A DNA stretch of 64,000 nt from Shinisaurus crocodilurus (GCA_021292165.1 CM037879.1:115021359-115085358); one strand, 5' to 3'. Positions 10,341-19,775 are shown, counted from the first letter of the stretch. The notes: generated by a model from the letters alone, not told the origin. A program made the numbers and translations.

Positions 10341-10505
10341 TCATAGATTTCATAGATCATAGAGTTGGAAGGAGCCTACAAGGCCATCGAGTCCAACCCC
10401 CTGCTCAATGCAGGAAACTAGAGGAGGGGTCTCCCATCCAAGTAATAACCAGGCCTGACCCTGCTTAGCTTGCCACACTCAGACAAGCTGAGCCAGCGTG
10501 AGCCA
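10341..10505 (-). mobile_element. 5S-rRNA-derived SINE with CR1 tail
   Basis: On the minus strand, 10505-10429 resembles the internal part of vertebrate 5S rRNA. By eye about 42 of 44 bases match across the internal control region, including aagctaagcagggtc (box A) and tggatgggagacc (box C), while the part upstream is more diverged. It runs directly into a CR1-type 3' end (10420-10341) containing ttgagcagggggttggactc and ending in repeats of tctatgaaa-like words. A 5S-derived head joined to a LINE tail is the layout of a SINE3-class retroposon. I compared with 5S from memory, so exact identity needs alignment. A chance insertion of a 5S pseudogene beside a CR1 end is the alternative. Confidence 0.65.
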
Positions 10506-12095
10506 CAGGCCTGTTATCAGTTATTGTTCTACAAACATTGACCTGTTGAATAAATAAATCCATGTTTATTCTTTTTAAATCCTTATGTTCTGGTCTGGGT
10601 GGGTTTGAAGATTGCATATGTCACCCCACATGCTAAGGATATAAAGAAGACAGTCCTACTGCTCTCTATAAATCAGTAGGTGGTGGCAGCTGGTGTTTTG
10701 ATGAGTCCTGGGAAAAGTCTGGCCTCAGTGACTTCTAGAGGGCAGGGCCTTATAGGGGACCCCTAGTTTAAATCTCACTTATGTTTTATCTTTATGTTCA
10801 TTGTTGGTCTTACTGGGGCATTTTCATCTTCCTATTCATGATTATTGATGATGGAAATTGTGGGGGCTTCTTGTAAGTCACCCTGAGGGCTGGTGAGCTG
10901 AATGGTAGAGTAGAAAATGTAAAGAGAATGAATATATGAGCTCATATACTACACTCCATGGCACAGTGAAGGTAATGCAAATAGAAACTGACAGATGCAG
11001 TGTTTGATGCCTTTAAAGTGAAGCCATGGATTATTATAAGGCTTTCTTTGTGTTAAAGCTTCAAAGTAGTGCACAAAGTATCCCACAATGGATCCTGCTT
11101 TGGTACCAACCAGGTGCTGAATATGTAATTCTCCACACACTGTGTTGACTGTATGCCCCTTCCAGTGAATCCGTATTAGTAAGAGCTTTGCCAAAGAGAG
11201 GCAATTAATACCCCACAGAGAAGTGGCTGTGTACTTAACCCTAATGGGAAGGAAATGCATTAATTTAAGATTTGCCCTTTTAACCAAAATCCTAGTACTT
11301 GAAGTGTCTGCCCCTATAGAACAACTTCCCTACATGGCATTTTGCAATTAATTTCATCTCCTTGAACTAAAAACAAACAATCTGACAGCGGTGATTTATG
11401 CAAATGTCTACCTCTTTGATATAGCTGTTTTTAAAAAAGCAGATATCATCTCTTCTTGAGGTTGAGTGTTGAAATGCTTTTTAAATTTGTTTCAGGGTTG
11501 TTGTCATTTTTTATAAAGCTAGCAGCTATTTTCTAGATGGCTTGTTCTATTAAATATATCTCTTTTGACAGGAAATGATAAAATGCAAAAAACAAGGAGC
11601 TAGAGTGAAAAAAAACCCAACCCTTTGGCTGAAGATCCAACTACCGTAACTGTTTTAAGTGCAGGGAAGTGTCTGTATGTGTGCGTGTGCACACATGCAC
11701 GCATGTGTTTCTAGAGTCGGCCAAACACTTTTAAGTGTTGATCTGAAATGCTAGAAATGTATACACAGTTTTTACTCAGTACTGAAATCAATGCAAGTTG
11801 CTCAGGCTAAGCTGAAATAGGCCTCCCAGTTTCAGCATTCCATTTCCAGACTGCAAAGTCATTTTGGCTATTTTCAGAGCGCGACATGAAATCTCTCTGC
11901 TTCTCAAACTGCAAGCTCTAGCTAACTGCAAGCACACTATATTCTAAAGAAGGGTCTGAACCATCAATTCACTGTTTAGAAAGTTGCTTGTTCTGTTCTA
12001 ATACTGCTTCTGATTGGCTCAAAAACATTTCATAGTAGGTACGTAGATACAGAAAATAAGATTCCATAAATATCCTCAAGCATGATCTAGCCTAT
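10506..12095. other. Unassigned stretch with candidate conserved core
   Basis: No coding potential. The part at about 11380-11600 is AT-rich, free of recognised repeats, and contains atttatgcaaat (octamer-like) and several TAAT words. It could be a conserved non-coding element but may equally be unremarkable. Confidence 0.3.
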
Positions 12096-12110
12096 CCCCC
12101 CCCCCCCCCC
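12096..12110. repeat. Poly-C tract
   Basis: An uninterrupted run of 15 C on the plus strand, a simple repeat prone to sequencing-length error. Confidence 0.8.
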
Positions 12111-12263
12111 ATGGCAATGGAGTTGCACACACACCCCAGATCTCTGGACCAAGGTAAAGTGTATCCTTTCCTCACTCCCTCTCCATACTTGAACCCTGAT
12201 CTGACGTCAACTCTAAGTGGCTTCTAGGAAGAATAAAACAGTTGCCACCAGCTGCCTAAATAG

Positions 12264-12330
<67 letters not shown>
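12264..12330. repeat. Compound microsatellite (TGC)n-(AAT)n
   Basis: About eleven TGC units run straight into about eleven AAT units. The poly-Ala/poly-Leu reading frame across it is a by-product of the repeat and not a gene. Confidence 0.9.
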
Positions 12331-12331
<1 letters not shown>

Positions 12332-12332
<1 letters not shown>

Positions 12333-12890
12333 AGTCAAGAGGTGAGAGCCAGGCATCTGTTTTAGGGGTTGGTTCAAACGAAACACTACAAGTGTAAAGA
12401 ACCAATCAAAATGCACTGAACATATAATGAAATTTCTAGGTATAAGTTAAATAAACTAAATACATGACCAGCAATTGTCAAAGGGAAATTCACAACATCA
12501 GCATAATGTGAACACAAGAAGACTTCACAATACAAATATAGTATAAACAGAATACAAGGAGACTTCACAGTACAATTACAATATAAACAATGGATCCCCG
12601 GTGGTATTTCATTTCGAACAAGTTGTCTTCTTCAAGTGTCAACACCATTCCAATTACAACTGACTATTTTTATACAATGAAATATTTACAAGCCAATGGG
12701 GCTGGAAACAAACAATCATGAATATGTCCACAGTAATCTGCTACAGAATAAAGGCAAAATAGCCTATTTTTAGCAGGATAGTGGTGAGAAAAGTTTACAC
12801 ATCTGGAAATTTACACATAGTTTTTCAGATGTGCAGGTCTTTTAATAATTCACCCACTGTGTGTTTGGGTTCAGTGATGACATCTTTCAG
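12332..12890. other. Region beyond the gypsy pol end, partly unassigned
   Basis: On the minus strand 12883-12814 carries a pol-like C-terminus ending in AHLKNYV and a stop, which suits a Ty3/gypsy pol tail. Beyond it (12700-12340) is AT-rich sequence containing gaagaagacaacttgttcga. I could not find a second long terminal repeat matching 18338-18545, so the 3' LTR is missing or unrecognisable. Confidence 0.4.
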
Positions 12891-12891
12891 C

Positions 12892-13356
12892 TAGGGATGT
12901 AACTTTTGCCCGCACAGGCATGAGTGAGGCCTGAACTCGGCCCGATCGTGCCCGCGCGGGCTCTCCGCGGCGAGCGCGGGCCTACCTGGCCCCTCGCGCT
13001 CTGCGGAGAGCCGCCTGCGCCGCCCACTCTGGTCCCGGCGTGTCACTTCTGGCACGGCGGAAGTAACGCAACGGGACCCTGCTCTGGCGCGCTTGACCCC
13101 CGCGCTATGTTTTTGGCAGGGGAAACCAGGGCAACAGGGCTGTTTAAGCCCTGTTGCCCTGGTTCCCCCCGCCAAAAACATAGCGTGGGGGTCCAGCAGC
13201 GCGCCAGAGCAGCAGGATGCGGTGGCTCCGGTGGCGGCTCGAGCGGCACAGAGAACGCTCTGCGCTACTCAGAAGATCGAGAGCAGCCCGGCAGCGGCGC
13301 AGAGGGGCGAGCCGCGGAGAACCCCAAGCCGCGGAGAGGTACGTGTTACCCCCATA
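12892..13356. mobile_element. GC-rich palindromic hAT element, copy A
   Basis: The ends tagggatgtaac and gttacccccata are inverted counterparts, flanked by a perfect 8-bp duplication ctttcagc (12884-12891 and 13357-13364). Ac-like hATs begin tagggatg. The interior is strongly CpG-rich, with a long hairpin whose arms contain ccagggcaacagggc and the matching gccctgttgccctgg. Copies of a ggaagtgacgcgacggg-like segment are present. The long frames across it on both strands are by-products of GC richness. It interrupts the gypsy element just downstream of integrase. Confidence 0.85.
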
Positions 13357-13364
13357 CTTTCAGC

Positions 13365-13753
13365 TGCCATCCTTTATTCTGCTCCCCTGTAGGCTCAGAG
13401 TGTGCCCTTGCTGAGCTCTCTTCTTTTGCAGTCATCTCCCCCAGACTATCCTCTGGTGTGTCTCTGCCCTGATCAGCACATGGCAAGGATTCCCTGCTTG
13501 TCCAGTGATCTAGAAGTGCTAGATATGGGTCTGCCTCTGCTGCCTTTGCTTTTCTCAAGAGTTTCTTAGCTGTTTTTACTGTGAATTCTACTTTGCCATT
13601 ACTCTGAGAATACCCTGGTGATGAAGCGGTGTGTTCAAAATCCCAGTCCTTGTTGAATTTCTGGAATTGTGCTGCAGGCAGCAAACTGGGACCCATTATC
13701 TGAACACACAGTGTTATGATTATGGTCCTGCTGTGCTTGCTGTATGTCATCAC
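13365..13753 (-). pseudogene. Ty3/gypsy integrase core fragment
   Basis: Translation gives FEHTASSPGYSQSNGKVE, the segment of retroviral-type integrase cores that holds the catalytic Glu (in NGKVE). Upstream in another frame VCSDNGSQFAA supplies the second Asp. The N-terminal zinc domain and first Asp are absent. The frame then runs into the GC-rich hAT at 13356, so the true C-terminus lies beyond that insertion. It is joined upstream almost directly to the RT ADD box, which shows an internal deletion. Confidence 0.75.
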
Positions 13754-13754
13754 C

Positions 13755-13998
13755 CACTTCCGATGTCAGCACATCATCAGCTATTGCCATATTCCTTCCA
13801 GAACATCCAAGGCTTGTGTCAACCTGTTTTGAAATACCTCAGGGGCAGGACTGATGCCCACTGGCATTCTTAGCTTGTGATATCTTCCAAAAGGTGTAGT
13901 GAATGTTGTCAAATAACTCGATTCTTCATCGAGCTCAATATGCCAGAATCCATTTTTGACATCACAGACGGAAAATAGCCTTGCTTTTGACAGATCTG
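13755..13998 (-). pseudogene. Ty3/gypsy reverse transcriptase, 3' part
   Basis: Contains KARLFSVCDVKNGFWHIEL, with the first catalytic Asp of the palm, and PFGRYHKLRMPVGISPAPEVF, a diagnostic gypsy RT stretch. It ends in IADDVL, where the normal box has a Tyr-type residue before ADD. The upstream half lies on the far side of the L1 insertion (15221 onward), and the two halves rejoin in frame across the 13-bp duplication. The sequence after ADDVL passes straight into integrase. Confidence 0.8.
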
Positions 13999-14008
13999 GC
14001 AATATATC

Positions 14009-14062
14009 TTCTTCTTCTTCTTCTTCTTCTTCTTCTTCTTCTTCTTCTTCTTCTTCTTCTTC
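14009..14062. repeat. (TTC)n tract, tail of the L1
   Basis: About 18 TTC units on the plus strand, i.e. (GAA)n on the minus strand, located exactly at the 3' end of the inserted L1. It is probably its diversified tail. Confidence 0.85.
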
Positions 14063-15207
14063 TAATTGAATTTTCCAAAACAAAAACAAATCATATTTCG
14101 CTTCCGCCTCATTGTCTGACAAACATTATCAATCCTTATCCAATCTAAGTTTCCTCTATTTTCACAGAAAGAATTTCTATCACCTTTACTAATATTCAAA
14201 AATCAAAACCCGAAGTTATTAAGTCACTTTCCCTCTTCCCCAAGAAGTCCACCAGAGGTTTCCAGTCTTTCATAAATGAAGATATTTTTTTCTCTAATTA
14301 AACAAGTCAATTTTGCTAAGTCCAAAATTTTCAACAGCCAGTCTTCTATAGTTGGTATTGCTGCTTCTTTCCATTTTTGAGCATAGATTATTCTTGCTGC
14401 TGTCATCATATATTGTAATAATGTTCCATAGTCTTTCTCAAGTTGTAAATCCATTATGCCCAATAAGAACATTTCTGGTTTAAGTTGAATATTCACTTTA
14501 AAATCTTTTGTATCCATGTGTGTATTTGTATCCAATATTTTTTCACTTTTTTACATGTCCACCAAACATGATAAAATGTTCCTTCATGGTTTTGACATTT
14601 CCAACATACATTTGACACATTTTTATACATCTTAGCCAATTTCACAGGGGTTAGGTACCAACTATAGTACATCATCTTGTAAAAATTCTCTCTAAGATCA
14701 GAACACAATGTAAATTTTATACCTTTAGTCCACATACGTTCCCTTTGTTCCATCATTATATTATATCCAAAGTTCCTTGCCCATTTAATCATACAATCCT
14801 TAACTTGTTCTTCTCCTGTCCCTAACTTCAGCAGAAATTTATACATGTTTGCAATTATATGGTCATCACCTGTACACCTGTACACAATTGTATTTCAAAT
14901 TCAGACTTATCCTGATCTATACATTCTTTTATCCACGTTAAATCTCTCTGATAATTGCATGTATGAAAACCAATGTAAGTTATAACCTTCTGTTGCTAAA
15001 CAATCCCGTGTTTTATATGTTCCCTGACGCGATTCCAATATTTCTCGGTATTTTAACCAATTCTCATCATTGCTTGTCATTTCTTTCCTGTATAGCGCCT
15101 CTTGGGGTGACATCCATAGGGGTAATTTTGGGCATAACCTAGGCTTATATTTGTTCCAAACTCTTAATAATGCTCTTCTGATATAGTGGTTCAGAAGAAA
15201 CACTATA
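14012..15207 (-). mobile_element. 5'-truncated L1 inserted in the gypsy element
   Basis: A fragment of the 3' part of L1 ORF2 on the minus strand, flanked by a perfect 13-bp target duplication gcaatatatcttc (13999-14011 and 15208-15220). It ends in a (GAA)n tail. Removing one duplication and the insert restores a continuous gypsy RT reading, which confirms the boundaries. Confidence 0.85.
14224..15203 (-). pseudogene. L1 ORF2 C-terminal fragment
   Basis: Frames read ENFYKMMYYSWYLTPVKLAKM and CWKCQNHEGTFYHVWWTCK, the C-terminal region with the Cys/His knuckle of L1 ORF2. The related element at 22081 has the same landmarks (ENFYKLIWRWYLTPVRL, CWQGC...H...C). There is a stop near 14890 and a frame change near 14500-14535. 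Reverse transcriptase and endonuclease are absent through 5' truncation. Confidence 0.8.
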
Positions 15208-15220
15208 GCAATATATCTTC

Positions 15221-15655
15221 AATAGTGGGCAATGGAAAATGACTTCTTCTCAGTGCTTTGTTTAAGTCCTTTGGATCTATACATATTCTGAGTTTCCCCG
15301 ATGGCTTACAGATCACCACCCGACAGCTTATCCAGTCTGTACTTTTCTCTACTGGTTAAATAACTCTCCACCATTGTAGACTTCACATTTCTTCTTTCAG
15401 AGGCTGCACTAAAGCTACCAGTACTTTCCTCTAGGAAAACTTAACTGGCTTCACACTTGTATCAATCTCTAGTTTATAAGCTCCATCTAGCTGTCCATCT
15501 CCCTCAAACACATCCCTGAATTTCCTCTGAATCCTTTCTTGATTCCAGCTTCATCTGAATTTTCCATCACTCCACTATCTACTGTCAATATGTTCTGGAA
15601 TTGTACCTTTATCAGTTCCATAGACTGGACTGCCTTTCCTTAAGGCCTAACAGTG
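15221..15655 (-). pseudogene. Ty3/gypsy reverse transcriptase, 5' part and linker
   Basis: The minus strand next to the L1 reads VVICKPSGKLRICIDPKDLN followed by FPLPTIEDI, the typical N-terminal fingers of gypsy RT, continuing in frame at 13998 after the L1. Before it is the usual linker between protease and RT (including SVKPVKF), in changing frames. Small indels have broken it. Confidence 0.75.
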
Positions 15656-15909
15656 CTATTGCTCTCTGGTCATTATAACCACAAACTCTAGCCTGTATTT
15701 CTTGCTTATCTGTTGGTTAGACATGTTGACTTTCCATTTTCCCATTGGTTTGGATGTAGTGTGATGATACATTTTTAAAAGCTGATTAGTCTCTTCCAAT
15801 GGAACATTGGGGCTCAATAGGTAGATGGGTATAATGTTGCAACAGGCACCACAGTCTAATTGAAATAGTAATGCTTCATCCCCCAGGCACATAGTTGTAT
15901 AAAATTGTT
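15656..15909 (-). pseudogene. Ty3/gypsy protease-like fragment
   Basis: LLFQLDCGACCNIIP is an aspartic protease active-site stretch in which the usual DTGA reads DCGA. This is followed by a typical gypsy protease sequence up to about residue 98. The expected Asp is kept but the Thr is changed, and activity is unlikely. The upstream side is cut by the GC-rich hAT starting at 15910. Confidence 0.7.
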
Positions 15910-16402
15910 TAGGGATGTAACTGCTCGCCTTGCGCGGGCTGAGCGGGGCCAAACTCGGCCCCGCTTGTGCCCGCGCGAGGCTCGTGCAGGCCTACCCAGT
16001 CCTGGCGGCGGCTCCTCGGCTCAGCTCTGCGCGGCGAGCTGCCTGCGCCGCCCGCGCTGGTCCCGTCGCGTCACTTCCGGCGTGGCGGAAGTGACACGAC
16101 GGGACCCTGCTCCAGCGCGCTGGACCCCCGCGCTATGTTTTTGGCGGGGGGAACCAGGGCAACAGGGCTTAAACAGCCCTGTTGCCCTGGTTTCCCCCGC
16201 CAAAAACATAGCGCGGGGGTCCAGCGTGCCGGAGCAGGTGGAAGTGACGTGACGGGGGACAGAGGCTCGACGGGTGCCGGGAGCTCGAGCGGCGCGGAGA
16301 ACGCTCCACGCCGCTCAGAAGATCGAGGGCAGGCCAGTGGCGGCATGGAGAACTGAGCCGCGGAGAGCAGCGAGCCCCCCCCCCAGGTACGTGATACACC
16401 CA
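15910..16402. mobile_element. GC-rich palindromic hAT element, copy B
   Basis: Begins tagggatgtaactgctcgcc and ends near gatacaccca, with the same interior modules as copy A: a hairpin with ccagggcaacagggc arms and the gtcccgtcgcgtcacttcc segment in both orientations. Unlike copy A, no 8-bp duplication can be matched, so one edge may have been altered. It separates the gypsy protease from gag. Confidence 0.75.
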
Positions 16403-16429
16403 TGTTTATGTTGTCCTGTTGGCGTTTCT

Positions 16430-16654
16430 TGCAGCATGTTTACTACTTGATCTGTTACCCACAGAATGTCTTCACATTCACTGTCACTATCCATATTTAT
16501 GGTGTGCACCCTAGCTTGGCTTTTTCTGTTTTGATAGACACTTGCATGCATGGTGGTTAAGTTTGTCACAGTTGTGGCATTTCTTCCCATAGGCTGGGCA
16601 ACTATCTTTTGTCTTGCATGTTTCTCCCCACAGTACTTGCATTACTCTAGTGTT
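16430..16654 (-). pseudogene. Ty3/gypsy gag zinc-knuckle region
   Basis: The minus strand encodes a CKYCGEKH start, then after a one-base frame change SCPAYGKKCHNCDKLNHHA. These are two CCHC-like knuckles that bind the genomic RNA in gypsy gag proteins. The downstream spacer runs to NMLQETPTG. A frameshift separates the knuckles. Confidence 0.65.
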
Positions 16655-17047
16655 TAGGGATGTGTGAGGATTCCGTTCAGGGGGTGGAGATCTGGCGAAT
16701 TGGCCAAGTTTGATCCACCCCCCTTAACTCCATCCCGTTTACCTCCTTCCCCAGCTTGACTCGCGTTCTCCCAAGTCAAGCCAGAGAAGTGACTTCCAGG
16801 TTCCCAGTGGGCTGCTTTTTACTTTGAAAATGCTGTAAGATACGCCAAAAGCAGCCGCAATTTGTGTAACTTGCACAAATTGTGGCCACTTTTCATGTAT
16901 CTTATGGAATTTTCTACATAAAAAGTGGCCCGCCGGAAACCCAGAAGTACACCGAGTGGCTCAGCATGCATCTGCTTTCAGCCCGGCTCGGCGGACACAG
17001 CGGTGGTGTCCACTGAGCCAGCAGGTCGTGTCGCCAGATGGTCACCC
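16655..17047. mobile_element. hAT-like MITE in gypsy gag
   Basis: Starts tagggatgtgtgaggattcc, the same opening as the element at 34376, and appears to end near cacccacta. Gag-like coding sequence lies on both sides. The flanks ctagtgtt and ctagttca agree only in part, so the right boundary is approximate. Confidence 0.55.
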
Positions 17048-17561
17048 ACTACTAGTTCAATTTCTCCCTCTCTTTCTGTTGTGCTATATGGACAAGTTCC
17101 ACTATCTGTCCTTCCAGGGCTCTAATCCTGTGTTTGGACAACTCAGCTGCCCTGGAAATCTCCAAGCATTTCTCTAAGGTCAAGTCTGCTTCCCTCAACA
17201 ATCTCTCTCATATTCAAGTGTCCTGTATTCCACACACCATCCAGTCCCTTGTCAAAGTCTTTGATATCTCTAAAATTTCACCTGCCTGCTAACATCTTTA
17301 AACTGGTACAACATTCCTCAATTCCTTCCTCCATTGCTTGGTGCTGCATGAAGAAGCTACATATTTTCACTCTTTCATTCTTTATGGGGTTGCAGTGGGC
17401 ATCAAAACAACCTATTATTTTACCAAAGTATGCTGTGCTTGGGGGATATTTGCACACAAATATCCCCCAAGTGCTGCTACCATGTTCAAGTGTCTCACTT
17501 ATTTCTTCTCTCCAATCAAATATAGAAAGTTTCATTTTCACAGACTCCACTTTATCTGCCA
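17048..17561 (-). pseudogene. Ty3/gypsy gag, central part
   Basis: Frames contain IIGCFDAHCNPIKN and EEGIEECCTSLKMLAGR, then LEKCLEISRAAELSKHRI in another frame, all landmarks of vertebrate gypsy gag. The frame shifts near 17278 and between. The Helitron-like insertion at 17562 separates it from the start of gag. A 14-bp-arm palindrome (17439-17470) lies inside it. Confidence 0.65.
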
Positions 17562-18151
17562 CTAGCTGTTGCCCGCAGCTTTGCTCGTGTGGATTTTAGG
17601 ATTTGGTACAATTGTTTTTAAAAGAAACATGAGGTTTTTGTCCAAACTGTATGAAATATAATTTACAGGTTGATGTCTTAATGTAATAAGCAATGTTTAT
17701 TGCAGACGTTAGTTGGGGCGTATTGGCTACAAAACAAAGATATCTGTTCCATTCATATGCATCTATGATTTTTTCTCGTGGTGTTATTAGAAACAGACAA
17801 TGAGACAGACCAAAAATTTAAAAATTACTTATTTGGCATCTGCAACCTACAAAAAACCCCACTGTTTCAGTACTTCTTTGTAAACTACATTAGTGGTTCC
17901 CCCTTCAGGTGCTAGGATGACCAGAAAGTTAGGTGAGCTCACAACAGTCAGTCAGTCATTAAAAACCTCTCCCCCCTTTTTCACCCCCTTAGGGACGGAA
18001 TTTCCAAAAATCCTTCCTTAGTGGGTGCCTACATCATAAAAACAATGTTCCTTCCAAATTTCACATTCCTATGTTAAACGGTTTGAGCTGGGCATTGATG
18101 AGTCAGTCAGTCAGTCAGTCAGTCAGGACTTCTTCTTTTATATATATATAG
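17562..18151 (-). mobile_element. Helitron-like element, copy B
   Basis: On the minus strand it opens with ctatatatatataaaagaag, carries a (GACT)n stretch and a segment like catcaatgcccagctcaaac, and ends gcgggcaacagCTAG followed by T. This matches copy A at 26690-27384 in the opposite orientation. CTAG with a small adjacent stem and A|T insertion is Helitron-like. The first base of the expected TC start reads A here. Interior similarity to copy A is patchy. Confidence 0.65.
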
Positions 18152-18323
18152 TGTCCACATAGATATTAAACTCTGTTTCCAGGTTTTCCATGCCTGGGCT
18201 AAGTTCTGAGCTTGCAGGTTTACTGTGTTTGGTGGCTTCAGGCCCCCCATTTTCACCTTTCTCTCTTACTTGTTTTTGGCTTTTGCCAACTCACTCTTTG
18301 TTCTTCTTCTGTCTAGGATTCAG
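18152..18323 (-). other. Gypsy leader region
   Basis: Sequence between the primer-binding-like site and the Helitron-like insertion in gag, presumed 5' untranslated leader and gag start. No clear initiation codon context can be assigned. Confidence 0.4.
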
Positions 18324-18337
18324 TCATGCTGCTACCA
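18324..18337 (-). promoter_or_regulatory. Candidate primer-binding site of the gypsy element
   Basis: Reads TGGTAGCAGCATGA on the minus strand, immediately next to the LTR end. TGG starts are typical because they pair with tRNA CCA ends. The first nine bases agree with the complement of the vertebrate initiator tRNA-Met 3' end as I recall it. Confidence 0.5.
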
Positions 18338-18545
18338 TGTTCAAGGTTGGTGGATTGCACCTTATGCAATCAGACACTCTGCTTTATAAACAAATGTTTA
18401 AATAGGAGGCTTTTCTACAGAGCTCATTTAGGCTGTGGCCTCTCTCTCCCCAGGCCAAAAGTTGTGGGGGCTGCCCTTAACTACTTCCTGGTTCCTACCA
18501 GGAAGCACAACCTTTTATTGTTACATATTGTTACAACACACAACA
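18338..18545 (-). repeat. Candidate 5' LTR of the gypsy element
   Basis: On the minus strand this 208-base segment begins TGTTGTG and ends TTGAACA, giving the TG...CA termini with inverted TGTT/AACA. It is followed directly by the primer-binding-like site. It contains aataaa within caataaaagg. No second copy was found on the other side, so it rests on termini and position only. Confidence 0.5.
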
Positions 18546-19030
18546 CTGCAGGCTTAAACATGGTGTAGACCAGAGGAGTTTTCTTCTGTTTCGTGGAATA
18601 TTGGAACCAGCACCTAAGACCTGAACTGAAAAGAAAAATCCATTGGTGAGTACTCTTACTAAAACATTTGGGAGTGCAGAGCTGTTTCATCTGAATTAAA
18701 TAGAAAGTAGCTTTGTCCCTGGCCCTCTCTAGACTCAGACCTGCAATCAGTCTTTTCTTTCTAAATTACCCATTTTAAATGTTAATTGTGTCTTTTAAAG
18801 TGGCCTACCCAAAGTCTCACTGCTCCCTAACTAAGTTAGAAAAATCACCAGAGGGTCTTGATTTCCAATTTCCCTCTCTAATTATTAAACACTAATAACT
18901 GTAATTACTAATAACTTGCAGGTGTTTTATTGTGGTAGTGGTGCTGTGTACAGAAAGTATAACGCAAAATAAACAAACAAAAAAGCTCCAGTTCCTGAAT
19001 GGGATTTCTAAAGATTATTATTTTTCCTTA
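18546..19030. other. Unassigned stretch
   Basis: AT-rich, no family recognised, no coding potential. Confidence 0.35.
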
Positions 19031-19110
19031 CACTGCAATCCTATGTGTGTTCACTCAGAAGTGCGTACAATGGAGCTTACTCCCACACAAGTGGTTTAGG
19101 ACTGCAGCTT
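19031..19110. mobile_element. Short MITE-like repeat (ctgcaatcctat family)
   Basis: The ends cactgcaatcctatgtg and taggactgcag are inverted, and the centre has the cactcagaagt...gagcttactccc words also seen at 31229-31314 and 55671-55753. I recall this as a common short repeat of lizards. The superfamily is not settled. Confidence 0.5.
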
Positions 19111-19206
19111 TAATTTCTGATGATTCATTATGGGAAAAGATTTACTGCCATTCTGAACATAAACAGTAGTAGCAGTAAATTTAACTGGAGCATAAAGAGT
19201 TCCTAT

Positions 19207-19552
19207 GACCGGATTCACACGATCATGGTGGGTAAATAAGCAAAAGTGGCTTATTTTCCCTCCCTGCACATGCTGGTTGCATGCCACCTAATTATCATAA
19301 TTATCCTTGCTGGGCATGGGTAGTCATGATGACCGAACTTGGCGGGTGTGGGTTGCTGGGGTGGTTTACAAACCGCCCTGAAACCCTAGAACAAGCCATG
19401 GGTTTCTCGGTAGTTTGTAAACCACCCCTGCCACCTACCGTCACCAAGTTCAGATGTCATAACAACCTACACCCAGCGAGGGTAAATAGGCTAATTAGGC
19501 AGCTCATGACCACCGTGAGTTACTTTCCCTCCGTGATCGTGCAAATGCACCT
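19207..19552. mobile_element. Palindromic MITE (gaccggattcacacgatca family), copy 1
   Basis: Starts gaccggattcacacgatca and ends with the inverted tcgtgcaaatgcacc. Its centre also folds back (ggtggtttacaaaccg against gtagtttgtaaaccacc). A related element lies at 58505-58857. No clean target duplication was found. Confidence 0.55.
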
Positions 19553-19775
19553 ATATCCGAGATCTGCAAGAAGAGAAAAACAGCAAAACAAGGCCTGCTC
19601 CCGCCCCTTACCCTGGCTGCTTGTGTTCCGAGCAGAGCTCTGGAGGCAGCAACAATGGCTCCATAGTGGATCCTCCTATAGGGTCAGGTTAAGATTGCTC
19701 TGCCCACAGCCCTACGTATGTACTACGTTTGCATGTTAAAGTCACAGATTGTGCCTTTAACATGGTGGGCACCAA

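Larger units (their letters stand above)
12800..18545 (-). mobile_element. Ty3/gypsy retrotransposon, broken and multiply inserted
   Basis: In minus-strand order I can read LTR (18545-18338), a primer-binding-like site, gag, zinc knuckle, protease, RT and integrase. Inserted into it are a Helitron-like element (17562-18151), a hAT-like MITE (about 16655-17047), two GC-rich hAT elements (15910-16402 and 12892-13356) and a 5'-truncated L1 (14012-15207). Two of these junctions can be closed precisely because the target sequence is duplicated. RNase H and the N-terminal part of integrase are missing through an internal deletion near 13755. The element is dead. Confidence 0.8.

Noticed and set aside
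10429..10505. Functional 5S rRNA gene
   Set aside because: Only the central part of 5S is present, the 5' half is diverged, and it reads into a CR1 tail.
12264..12330. Poly-Ala/poly-Leu coding repeat
   Set aside because: A pure TGC-AAT microsatellite with no surrounding coding sequence.
12924..13472. 182-residue plus-strand frame and overlapping minus frames in the GC-rich island
   Set aside because: It lies across hAT copy A with its TIRs and TSD; open frames on both strands follow from high GC and palindromy, and no domain is visible.
18100..18126. CRISPR-like or telomeric tandem repeat (tcag)n
   Set aside because: It is the GACT simple repeat inside a Helitron-like element; there are no spacers and the genome is vertebrate.
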